From contig JAITGZ010000067.1 in the NCBI GenBank assembly GCA_031280335.1, positions 1 to 5,171 on the forward strand: a stretch of 5,171 nt of DNA. Direction: 5' to 3'. The notes under the pieces were generated by a model. That model searched no databases and was not told the DNA's origin. It worked only from the letters and a program-made list of their open reading frames with translations. The number at the start of each line of letters is the position of its first letter. The stretch's first letter is position 1. Shown here in pieces: positions 1 to 4,380 of the stretch. A program made the position numbers and the translations under genes. The DNA is from Deltaproteobacteria bacterium. Lineage in GTDB: Bacteria > Desulfobacterota > Desulfovibrionia > Desulfovibrionales > Desulfovibrionaceae.

Positions 1-369
1 GCCACACATACGGCTCCCACGATCCAACCCGGCTATGTCCCGCGCTGGACGGTCGGGACATGGGAGCAGGTGGAGGATCACAAAGGCAAAGATGGCTGGC
101 TGAACGGTGAACCGCACAAGATTACCGAGTACGGCCCCTTGCCGGAGGGCTGGTCGGATACCCCGCCGCCGCCGACAGCGGAGGAACTTGACGCACAGCG
201 ACGGGCGGATATCCTGGCTCGGCTGGCGGTTATTGACGTTGAGCGCAGCCGCCCTCTGGCTGATTTGGCCCTGGGGCAGGATGAGGATTTTGCCCGGCAA
301 AAATTGATCACGCTGGAAGCGGAACGGGCGGCACTGGCGGCGGAACTGGCTGGGTTGATGCCCGCTTGA
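1..369 (+). CDS. Phage tail-fibre assembly protein (C-terminal part)
   Basis: The frame is open from base 1, so the start lies outside the window; the GTG at 70 is internal to a conserved domain and is not a believable start. The visible 122 residues hold a small aromatic-rich domain (GYVPRWTVGTWEQVEDHKG, then GWLNGEP and ITEYGPLPEGWSDTPPPP), followed after a proline hinge by a charged, alanine- and leucine-rich helical segment (roughly visible residues 60-120) that should form a coiled coil. This architecture is familiar from small proteins encoded just after tail-fibre genes in tailed prophages, where they act as chaperones or assembly factors for the fibre trimer. The position fits: a constant tail-fibre gene is expected just upstream, and alternative fibre tips lie downstream. 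The gene ends at TGA 367-369 and is followed by a strong terminator, so it is probably the last gene of the tail operon. The exact family is not assigned. Confidence 0.75.
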   Translation, partial: ATHTAPTIQPGYVPRWTVGTWEQVEDHKGKDGWLNGEPHKITEYGPLPEGWSDTPPPPTAEELDAQRRADILARLAVIDVERSRPLADLALGQDEDFARQKLITLEAERAALAAELAGLMPA

Positions 370-436
370 CACTTGGCGGGGAAGGTGTATATTGGGCTTG
401 CAGTGGGCAATCCCCCTGTGATTCAACTCAGTTTTC

Positions 437-474
437 GCCCCGGTAGGATAGCAGGTCCTACCGGGGCAGTTTTT
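437..474 (+). terminator. Rho-independent terminator of the tail operon
   Basis: A perfect 12-bp stem, GCCCCGGTAGGA (437-448) against TCCTACCGGGGC (456-467), encloses a 7-nt loop and is followed by AG and a run of five T. It lies 68 nt after the tail-assembly stop codon. The reverse strand has no U-tract after the stem, so it should work only on plus-strand transcripts. It separates the tail operon from the convergent small gene at 479-562. Confidence 0.9.
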
Positions 475-478
475 ATGT

Positions 479-562
479 TTACCGCTTCATGCGGTGTACG
501 ATTACTGCCACAATCACGCCCGCCAGCACCGCTGACAGAACGCTTAGGAGAAACTGCTCCAT
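479..562 (-). CDS. 27-residue single-helix membrane peptide, possible type I toxin
   Basis: The ATG at 562 is preceded by a perfect AGGAGG (571-576) with 8-nt spacing, a far better initiation context than the longer in-frame start at 697. The product is almost entirely one hydrophobic helix (residues 4-22, FLLSVLSAVLAGVIVAVIV) followed by a basic tail, HRMKR. That layout, a tiny helix with a small AGV patch and a positive C-terminus, resembles Fst-like or TisB-like type I toxin peptides that insert in the inner membrane. A short holin-like or phage lysis-accessory peptide is the main alternative. No antisense antitoxin RNA can be identified by eye. The gene stands alone on the minus strand between the tail operon terminator and the invertible cassettes. 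The coding call is fairly firm; the toxin role is inference. Confidence 0.6.
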   Translation of the reverse strand: MEQFLLSVLSAVLAGVIVAVIVHRMKR

Positions 563-592
563 CGGCGCTACCTCCTCGTTGGACTTGGAGGA

Positions 593-940
593 TTGCCCGA
601 CAAAACTTTTATCCTTCCTGTTCCGATCCCGCAAGCCCTTAGCGCCTCTCTCGGCGTGGGAGGCGCGCGTGGGGATGATATACGCGCGCACTCCCACAGG
701 CTTTTTTCCCAGACGGGCGTGTCGAGGAATACCACTGAAAGCATAGGCGCGTCCGGCACGAGCGGCTGCACCGGCCTCGGCGGGCCGAACGGCGCGGGCG
801 GAGGCGCGTACTATGACACAATCGTTTCCTCTTCCGCGAATACGGGCGCGCGTCTTGTCGAGCAGACCGGCGGCTTAACCACCCGCCCCCGCTCATGGGG
901 CGCATTGGCCTGCGTGTACCTGGGGCTGCCTGCCTCATGA
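593..940 (+). CDS. Silent tail-fibre C-terminal cassette A
   Basis: Recognisable fibre sequence starts near 626 (LSASLGVGGARGDDIR) and runs to TGA 938-940. The frame is closed upstream by TAG at 545-547, and no N-terminal fibre shaft or convincing start exists: the TTG at 593 has GGAGG only 1 nt away. I therefore read this as a promoterless, startless tip cassette, not an independent gene. Order: conserved entry GVGGARGDDIR (encoded by 653-685), a variable Ser/Thr/Gly-rich middle of about 65 residues including GGPNGAGGGAYYDT, then RPRSWGALACVYLGLPAS. The entry and the PR-x-WGALACVYLG ending are typical of C-termini of tailed-phage side or tail fibres that bind the host surface. Its middle differs completely from cassette B, as expected for alternative receptor-binding tips. 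Inversion at the motif could place it in frame behind a constant fibre gene. Decay remnant is the alternative, though the frame is intact. Confidence 0.65.
   Translation: MPDKTFILPVPIPQALSASLGVGGARGDDIRAHSHRLFSQTGVSRNTTESIGASGTSGCTGLGGPNGAGGGAYYDTIVSSSANTGARLVEQTGGLTTRPRSWGALACVYLGLPAS
607..634 (-). promoter_or_regulatory. Weak candidate promoter for the 27-residue peptide
   Basis: Reading the minus strand, TTGCGG (634-629) and ATAAAA (612-607) are separated by 16 nt, leaving a leader of roughly 40 nt before the ATG at 562. Both hexamers depart from consensus, so this is only the best candidate in the interval. It lies just outside the recombination motif at 643-684. Confidence 0.25.
643..684 (+). 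repeat. Recombination-site candidate A (inverted partner at 1182-1225)
   Basis: The motif has a 12-bp core, CGGCGTGGGAGG (652-663), identical in the partner copy. The next 21 bp match at 17 positions, giving 29/33 over 652-684. Upstream, CGCCTxTCT is also shared if a 2-nt gap is allowed. It codes for LGVGGARGDDIR in cassette A, so recombination within the core would preserve the reading frame. Opposite orientation to the partner predicts inversion of the intervening ~540 bp, not deletion. Size and arrangement recall sfx sites of plasmid shufflons, but the sequence is different. Confidence 0.7.
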
Positions 941-979
941 TGCCGGGAGTCCAAGATAGACGCACGCGAGCGCGCCCCA
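896..979. repeat. Tail-to-tail inverted coding repeat centred on TCATGA
   Basis: Both cassettes end in the same 14 residues, WGALACVYLGLPAS, on opposite strands, meeting at the palindrome TCATGA (935-940) where each stop codon lies opposite the other's serine codon. The DNA arms agree at 31 of 42 positions, and all 11 differences are synonymous. The arms therefore form an imperfect inverted repeat at the centre of the invertible segment. Confidence 0.85.
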
Positions 980-1210
980 GGCGCGGGGTTGGTTCTTGTC
1001 GGCCACAGGCGCCGCGCGCGCCGCGGAAAAGTTCTCAACTGCCGGCTGTACGCCCTGGCCACTAACCAGTTGCGCGGGCAGATACGTACCGGAAGCCTGC
1101 GAGAATACGCCGTCCGGCACAACAGACGGATTGCCGATCCCGGTCCTAGGTAACGCGCTGCCGAATGTGCCAACCAGATTCCGTATCGCATCCCCATGCG
1201 CCCCTCCCAC
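935..1210 (-). CDS. Silent tail-fibre C-terminal cassette B
   Basis: The minus-strand frame runs from a GTG at 1210, inside the shared motif, to TGA 937-935. The frame stays open back to TAG 1246-1244, where it still reads like fibre (AFRLSSGVGGAHGDAIRN), but no Shine-Dalgarno or shaft domain precedes it. It is therefore probably a tip cassette waiting for fusion, not a gene expressed by itself. Order: entry GVGGAHGDAIRN, then a variable body (LVGTFGSALPRTGIGNPSVV and onward), then a near-classical fibre end, FSAARAAPVADKNQPRAWGALACVYLGLPAS. The last ~25 residues are the more canonical of the two cassettes. It overlaps cassette A by 6 bp at the stop codons. If a constant fibre gene carrying the same motif lies to the left in plus orientation, one inversion would fuse it in frame with this tip. 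Confidence 0.7.
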   Translation of the reverse strand: MGGAHGDAIRNLVGTFGSALPRTGIGNPSVVPDGVFSQASGTYLPAQLVSGQGVQPAVENFSAARAAPVADKNQPRAWGALACVYLGLPAS

Positions 1211-1225
1211 GCCGGAAGACAGGCG
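1182..1225 (-). repeat. Recombination-site candidate B, next to the recombinase gene
   Basis: This is the inverted copy of the motif at 643-684, with core CCTCCCACGCCG on the plus strand (1203-1214). It encodes SGVGGAHGDAIR on the minus strand. It ends 36 bp before the recombinase ATG, the same close placement seen for inversion sites beside rci and gin. A short hairpin-capable sequence, GGCG-AAA-CGCC (1222-1232), abuts it on the recombinase side and has no counterpart at site A. Confidence 0.7.
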
Positions 1226-1239
1226 AAACGCCGATACGC

Positions 1240-1257
1240 CCTCCTAAAACCAGGAGG
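1240..1257 (+). promoter_or_regulatory. Hairpin masking the recombinase ribosome binding site
   Basis: CCTCCT (1240-1245) is perfectly complementary to the only Shine-Dalgarno, AGGAGG (1252-1257), with a 6-nt loop AAAACC. The ATG follows 4 nt later. In the mRNA this 6-bp stem, with four G-C pairs, would occlude the ribosome binding site and hold recombinase synthesis low. The pairing is seen directly; the regulatory effect is inferred. Confidence 0.5.
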
Positions 1258-1261
1258 CAAC

Positions 1262-2176
1262 ATGGCACAGACGCTTTTTCAGGAATTGGCAAGGGAATGG
1301 TGGGAGCGCTACATGCTGCGCGGCGATGTGAAATACGCCGCAGAAAGCTGGCGGCGCTTGGAGCGCGAGGTGTTCCCCCGGATTGGCGACAAGCCGCTTA
1401 AAAAAATCAATGCGCCGATGATCCTGACTATACTGCGGCGTATTGAAAAGCGCGGCACGCTGGTTGTGGCGCGTAAAGTAACAAGCCATATCTCGCAGAT
1501 CATGCGCTACGGTATAGCCTGCGGGCATATTTTCACGAACCCGGCGCGGGACTTGGGCTGGGCATTGACTCCGCACAAATCCAAGCCGCGAGCGGCAATA
1601 ACGGAACCCAAGCAAATTGGCCTGCTGATGCGTGATATTCAGTCGTTTCGCTCAAAGATGCGGCGATGCGCCCTGCAGCTGGAAGCGCTTGTCATCGTGC
1701 GGCCTGGCGAGTTGTGCCAGGCAGAATGGTCTGAAATTGAAATGGATATGGGTGTCTGGCGCATTCCGGGGCACAAGATGAAAACGAAGCGCCCGCATAT
1801 CGTGCCTCTTTCCCGTCAAGCGCAGGAGGTTTTACGGGAGTTGCGCACGCTTACAGGTGGCTGCCGCTGGCTGTTTCCAAGCCGATGGGACAAAAGCCGA
1901 CACATGGGAGGGCAGGTATTGAACACGGCGCTGCGGCGCATCGGCTGGCCCGCAACGGTAATAACCGCGCATGGTTTTCGGGCAATGGCGGCCACAACTC
2001 TTTCAGAACAAGGCTGGCCAAGTGATGCCATAGAACGGCAGTTGGCGCACGTTGACAAAAACGCGGTGCGGGCCGCTTACCAGCGCTCGGAGCTACTGGC
2101 TGAAAGGGGCAAAATGATGCAGGCGTGGGCGGATTTTCTCGACATGCGGTGCGCCTGGGCGATTTTGGGCAAGTAA
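1262..2176 (+). CDS. Tyrosine recombinase (P4-integrase type), probable tail-fibre invertase
   Basis: 304 residues from ATG 1262, chosen because AGGAGG lies at 1252-1257; the in-frame start at 1196 would run through site B. Residues ~4-100 form the core-binding domain (TLFQELAREWWERY ... RRIEKRGTL). Residues ~115-295 are the catalytic domain, with all expected residues present: Arg147 in VRPGEL, Lys174 in the beta-hairpin MKTKRPHIVPLS, His237 and Arg240 in HGFR, His263 in LAHVDKN, and nucleophile Tyr273 in AAYQRS. The sequence is clearly of the P4 Int type, but the ~90-residue DUF4102 arm-binding domain that normally precedes it is absent. The block before Arg147 reads EALVIVR where relatives usually have a TG/TF-x-R motif. 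Its position 36 bp from one inverted site and beside convergent fibre tips suggests a shufflon-type DNA invertase. A prophage or island integrase is the alternative, but no attachment site or tRNA is visible. Confidence 0.9.
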   Translation: MAQTLFQELAREWWERYMLRGDVKYAAESWRRLEREVFPRIGDKPLKKINAPMILTILRRIEKRGTLVVARKVTSHISQIMRYGIACGHIFTNPARDLGWALTPHKSKPRAAITEPKQIGLLMRDIQSFRSKMRRCALQLEALVIVRPGELCQAEWSEIEMDMGVWRIPGHKMKTKRPHIVPLSRQAQEVLRELRTLTGGCRWLFPSRWDKSRHMGGQVLNTALRRIGWPATVITAHGFRAMAATTLSEQGWPSDAIERQLAHVDKNAVRAAYQRSELLAERGKMMQAWADFLDMRCAWAILGK

Positions 2177-2181
2177 ACTGC

Positions 2182-2211
2182 AGGGCCGGGCGTGGAGTCC
2201 GGCCTTTTTTT
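2182..2211 (+). terminator. Rho-independent terminator after the recombinase
   Basis: GGCCGG (2184-2189) pairs with CCGGCC (2199-2204), extended by G-U and A-U pairs on both sides. A loop of about 7-9 nt and seven consecutive T (2205-2211) complete it. It begins 5 nt after the recombinase stop codon and insulates that gene from hicAB. Confidence 0.9.
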
Positions 2212-2258
2212 ATATAAAAATTATATATTGCCCTTGACTGTTATATAATTTTTATATA
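2211..2258. promoter_or_regulatory. 17-bp perfect inverted repeat, candidate HicB operator
   Basis: TATATAAAAATTATATA (2211-2227) and TATATAATTTTTATATA (2242-2258) are exact reverse complements, 14 bp apart, and each is itself nearly palindromic. As direct repeats, 2210-2230 and 2241-2261 match except for a central AAA-to-TTT change. The pair brackets the -35 and overlaps the -10 of the hicAB promoter, where an autorepressing RHH-domain HicB would be expected to bind. Confidence 0.65.
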
Positions 2259-2262
2259 TTGT
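2234..2262 (+). promoter_or_regulatory. hicAB promoter
   Basis: TTGACT (2234-2239) is a good -35. The -10 is either TATTGT at 2257-2262 (17-nt spacer) or TATATT at 2255-2260 (15-nt spacer). The surrounding 70 bp is strikingly AT-rich compared with the GC-rich flanks. Transcription should begin near 2268-2272, leaving a short leader before the hicA ATG at 2282. Confidence 0.6.
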
Positions 2263-2281
2263 ATTTATAACAGGGGGGAGA

Positions 2282-2473
2282 ATGAAGCCACGGGAAGTAC
2301 AGAAAAGGCTGGAGGCGGACGGATGGAAGGAACTGCCGGGCGGCAAAACAAGCCACAAGCACTTCAAACACGCCAAAAGGCCGGGCAAGGTGACAGTTCC
2401 GTTCCATCCTGGTGACGTCAATCCCGTCACCCTGAAAAACATTGAAAAACAATCAGGAGTGAGCATGGGCTAG
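2282..2473 (+). CDS. hicA: HicA mRNA-interferase toxin
   Basis: 63 residues, the usual HicA size, with a double-stranded-RNA-binding-like fold. The N-terminus reads MKPREVQKRLEADGWKELPG. The central signature GGKTSHKHFKH contains the presumed catalytic His25, and GKVTVPFHPGDVNPVTLKNI and a closing helix follow. HicA cleaves mRNA and stalls growth until neutralised by HicB. The start is supported by a purine run, GGGGGGAG, ending 1 nt before the ATG (2273-2280). The gene precedes its antitoxin by 57 nt, the standard toxin-first order, and shares the AT-rich promoter at 2234-2262. Residues look intact, so the toxin is predicted to be active. Within a prophage such a pair typically serves stabilisation or anti-phage abortive functions; which applies here is not shown by the sequence. 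Confidence 0.93.
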   Translation: MKPREVQKRLEADGWKELPGGKTSHKHFKHAKRPGKVTVPFHPGDVNPVTLKNIEKQSGVSMG

Positions 2474-2498
2474 GGGCGATCTCTGGCCAATGCTCACT
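2458..2498 (+). promoter_or_regulatory. Stem-loop across the hicA-hicB junction
   Basis: AGTGAGCAT (2458-2466) is perfectly complementary to ATGCTCACT (2490-2498), so a 9-bp stem encloses the end of hicA including its stop codon. There is no U-tract, so it is not an intrinsic terminator. It ends 22 nt before the hicB Shine-Dalgarno and could affect mRNA stability or the toxin:antitoxin ratio. The structure is seen; its role is inferred. Confidence 0.45.
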
Positions 2499-2530
2499 GC
2501 CGGTATATCGAAACTGAACAGGAGGACATC

Positions 2531-2962
2531 ATGGCGGTTTATTACGCGGGTTTTATTCCCGCCAACGGCGTGTATGCCGTGCTTTTTCCCGATCTGCCGG
2601 GCTGTAATGCCGAAGGGGCCACTTTAGAAAGGGCTTTTGCCATGGCGATGGAAGCCGTAAGCGGACACGTGGTAGCCATGGCGGACGATGGCGACGACAT
2701 CCCCGCACCCAGCTCCCAGGAAGCCGCGATGGAAAAACTGCGGGAGCAGTATGCCGGACTCGGTTTTGGCAAGCTGCCCGAAGAAGTGGAACTACACCCT
2801 GTGCCATTTCCGAATCTGGACATGCGCACCAAACAGGTGGCGGTCTCGTTCAGTCAATACAAGCTGGATATGATTGACCGTAAGGCCAAGGCTGCGGGCA
2901 TGAGTCGTTCGGGCTTTCTGGCTGTCGCCGCCAGCGCGTTTGAGAGCAACCCGCGCGTCTGA
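2531..2962 (+). CDS. hicB: HicB antitoxin with ribbon-helix-helix DNA-binding domain
   Basis: 143 residues from an ATG preceded by AGGAGG (2520-2525) at 5-nt spacing. Residues ~3-50 form the partial RNase-H-like HicB fold that covers the toxin, with the hallmark AVLFPDLPGCNAEGATLERAF. A linker of about 45 residues follows. Residues ~98-138 (VAVSFSQYKLDMIDRKAKAA then GMSRSGFLAVAASAF) are a ribbon-helix-helix domain, which marks the RHH subclass of HicB as opposed to the HTH subclass. HicB blocks HicA and as a complex represses the operon, presumably through the inverted repeat at 2211-2258. Its own strong ribosome binding site suggests translation exceeding that of hicA. The gene is complete and ends at TGA 2960-2962. 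Confidence 0.95.
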   Translation: MAVYYAGFIPANGVYAVLFPDLPGCNAEGATLERAFAMAMEAVSGHVVAMADDGDDIPAPSSQEAAMEKLREQYAGLGFGKLPEEVELHPVPFPNLDMRTKQVAVSFSQYKLDMIDRKAKAAGMSRSGFLAVAASAFESNPRV

Positions 2963-2980
2963 GGCCGGCTGACGAGTGAT

Positions 2981-3016
2981 AACAAGGGCGCGGACACCAT
3001 GTCTGCCCCCCTTGTT
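2981..3016 (+). terminator. Possible weak terminator or stem-loop after hicB
   Basis: AACAAGGG (2981-2988) pairs with CCCTTGTT (3009-3016). Inside, a second stem (2990-2996 with 3000-3006, one G-U) closes on the loop CCA, with a small internal loop between. The tract after it is only TTACTT, so termination would be inefficient, and some read-through into the membrane-protein gene is plausible. The ATG at 2999 sits in the loop and is not a likely start. Confidence 0.4.
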
Positions 3017-3058
3017 TACTTGCGGGCGGCCTTGCGCCATTCCCAGGGGATCATTAAT

Positions 3059-3241
3059 ATGTTTACGCTTAAATGGCTTCTTGCGGCTGCCGCCATTATT
3101 ATCATCTGGAAAATGGCGCAACGCTTTTTGGCGATGAAACGCGCCGATCTGCTTATAAATCTGCGCTTGTTTCTTGCCGCGACAGCCATTGTCATCGGCT
3201 GGCAGCTGGTTTTGCGTCATATATTAAATTACTGGCGATGA
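3059..3241 (+). CDS. Small inner-membrane protein with two predicted helices
   Basis: 60 residues from ATG 3059, preceded by AGGGGA (3045-3050) at 8-nt spacing. The longer reading from 2999 starts inside a stem-loop with no ribosome binding site. The protein has two hydrophobic segments: residues ~5-17 (KWLLAAAAIIIIW) and ~35-56 (LFLAATAIVIGWQLVLRHIL). A positively charged loop (KMAQRFLAMKRADLL) separates them, suggesting a helical hairpin in the inner membrane. I do not recognise a family. It follows hicB by 96 nt with no clear promoter, so it may be expressed by read-through from hicAB. It ends 16 bp from the end of the convergent nuclease gene, with no terminator between. Roles such as superinfection exclusion or a holin accessory are conceivable for a prophage gene of this shape, but nothing here proves one. 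Confidence 0.6.
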   Translation: MFTLKWLLAAAAIIIIWKMAQRFLAMKRADLLINLRLFLAATAIVIGWQLVLRHILNYWR

Positions 3242-3257
3242 ATTTGCTCCATTTTTA

Positions 3258-4379
3258 TCATGCTTCCCCCTCCGTTTGGTATTTCTTGCCGGGGGCGTCA
3301 TGGCGCAGCGCCGCGCAGCGTATGGCATCAGTATACAGCAGTATGTCGTCCAGTTTTTCGATGGCGACAAAATTGTCTTTCTTGTCCTCGCCGATCAAGC
3401 CGATGGCAAGTTTTTCCGGTTTATTGAAGTTCAGGCGCAACAGCGGTTTGCGGATGGAGTCATCCAGTACCACCACAGACCGGCCTAAGCCGATGACATT
3501 GCGGAGGAAGACGCGCTCCGGATCGATAGTCCCCATGAGTACGGACTTGACCAGATAAAAAACCTGGATTTCATTCCCCGTGAATTCCGGCTCCACCGTT
3601 GCGGCCGGAACGGAAGCATCTTCCGCCCCCGGGTCTCCTTCCAGCGCCCTGCCAGGCGAAGTATTGGGCTGTATAGCAAGCTGCAGGCGGGCGTTAAGCA
3701 CATCGTTGATGTGGTGTTCAAAAGCCACACGCAGGCGCTCCCTGAATTCCCCAAGCACATTCTGCCAAAGCGTACCGCCATGCACCCGCCGGGCAAAAAT
3801 TTTGACCAGTTCGTCCGATGGCAGGGTCAGCTCTTTAACCACCTCTTCTTTGAGCGCGCGCAGGTATTTCATCTCCTGCGCGGCCGACAGGGCTACATCT
3901 ATGTCAAAAGCGTCGTTGCAGAGTTTTTTAAGCTCATCCACCAGTGGGGTATCCAGAGCTGCGAAGTCAAAGACCATAAACGGCTTGTCGTCCATGACAT
4001 TGGGCTTGTCCAGGTCAGAAAAAAATTTGTATTTCACCCCATCGGTGAGTATGCCCAGTTTGGCCGAGTGCAAGGCGTTGAAGTAGCGCCGCAGCTGAGC
4101 TGCCTTGCTTTCGTCCAGGGCATCTCCGACCGACTTGGCTTCCACCAGCATGATGATCTCACCATTGCGCTTGATGGCGTAATCCACCCGCTCGCCCTTC
4201 TTGGACCCCACATCAGCCGTGTATTCAGGCACCACCACCCGCGGATCAAAGGTGTCATAGCCCAGGATGTTGAAAAAGGGCAGGATCAGCGACTGCTTGG
4301 TGGCTTCCTCATTGCTGATATGCTCGCGTAAATCCATGACCCTTTTGGAGTGAGCGTTGATCCGGTCGGCAAAATCCAT
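3258..4379 (-). CDS. HsdR-N-type nuclease-domain protein (restriction-enzyme-like)
   Basis: 373 residues from ATG 4379, chosen because AGGAGG (4389-4394) precedes it by 9 nt; the longer reading to 4457 overlaps the upstream gene. Residues ~20-120 match the HsdR N-terminal nuclease domain of type I restriction enzymes: Glu25 in NEEATKQ, then PFFNILGYD, PEYTADVGSKKGE, and the PD-(D/E)XK residues Asp66 (VDYAI), Glu80 and Lys82 (VEAK). A helical middle (~145-235) and a Pro/Ala-rich linker (~238-268) follow. The C-terminal domain (~269-358) includes EIQVFYLVKSVL and DDSIRKPLLRLNFN, the second conserved block of this stand-alone family as I recall it. No helicase motor, methylase or specificity subunit is present, so it is not a complete type I system. 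It is the second gene of an operon, 1 nt after the HTH/coiled-coil gene. DNA cleavage in defence or phage competition is likely but inferred. Confidence 0.8.
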   Translation of the reverse strand: MDFADRINAHSKRVMDLREHISNEEATKQSLILPFFNILGYDTFDPRVVVPEYTADVGSKKGERVDYAIKRNGEIIMLVEAKSVGDALDESKAAQLRRYFNALHSAKLGILTDGVKYKFFSDLDKPNVMDDKPFMVFDFAALDTPLVDELKKLCNDAFDIDVALSAAQEMKYLRALKEEVVKELTLPSDELVKIFARRVHGGTLWQNVLGEFRERLRVAFEHHINDVLNARLQLAIQPNTSPGRALEGDPGAEDASVPAATVEPEFTGNEIQVFYLVKSVLMGTIDPERVFLRNVIGLGRSVVVLDDSIRKPLLRLNFNKPEKLAIGLIGEDKKDNFVAIEKLDDILLYTDAIRCAALRHDAPGKKYQTEGEA

Positions 4380-4380
4380 G

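Noticed and set aside
373..642. Plus-strand reading frame beginning with VYIGLAV, weakly like the fibre ending VYLGLPA
   Set aside because: The likeness is a few residues only, there is no entry motif or WGAL block, and the frame runs through the terminator stem.
563..697. Extended 72-residue version of the minus-strand peptide
   Set aside because: The extra 45 residues are charged, overlap motif A, and have no ribosome binding site, whereas the internal ATG at 562 does.
593..1210. Diversity-generating retroelement variable region
   Set aside because: The two cassettes differ in length and throughout their middles, not at scattered adenine-derived sites, and no reverse transcriptase or template repeat is visible.
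1196..1261. Longer N-terminus for the tyrosine recombinase from ATG 1196
   Set aside because: These 22 codons run through recombination motif B and the hairpin, resemble no integrase domain, and lack a ribosome binding site; ATG 1262 has AGGAGG.
811..1263. 150-residue minus-strand frame over the cassettes
   Set aside because: It is an arginine-rich shadow of cassettes A and B in a different phase with no family resemblance.
2999..3058. Longer start for the small membrane protein at 2999
   Set aside because: The codon is in the loop of a stem-loop with no Shine-Dalgarno; ATG 3059 has AGGGGA at 8 nt and begins at the first helix.
3711..4331. 206-residue plus-strand frame opposite the nuclease gene
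   Set aside because: It is the antisense of a well-conserved coding region and has no recognisable domain or ribosome binding site.
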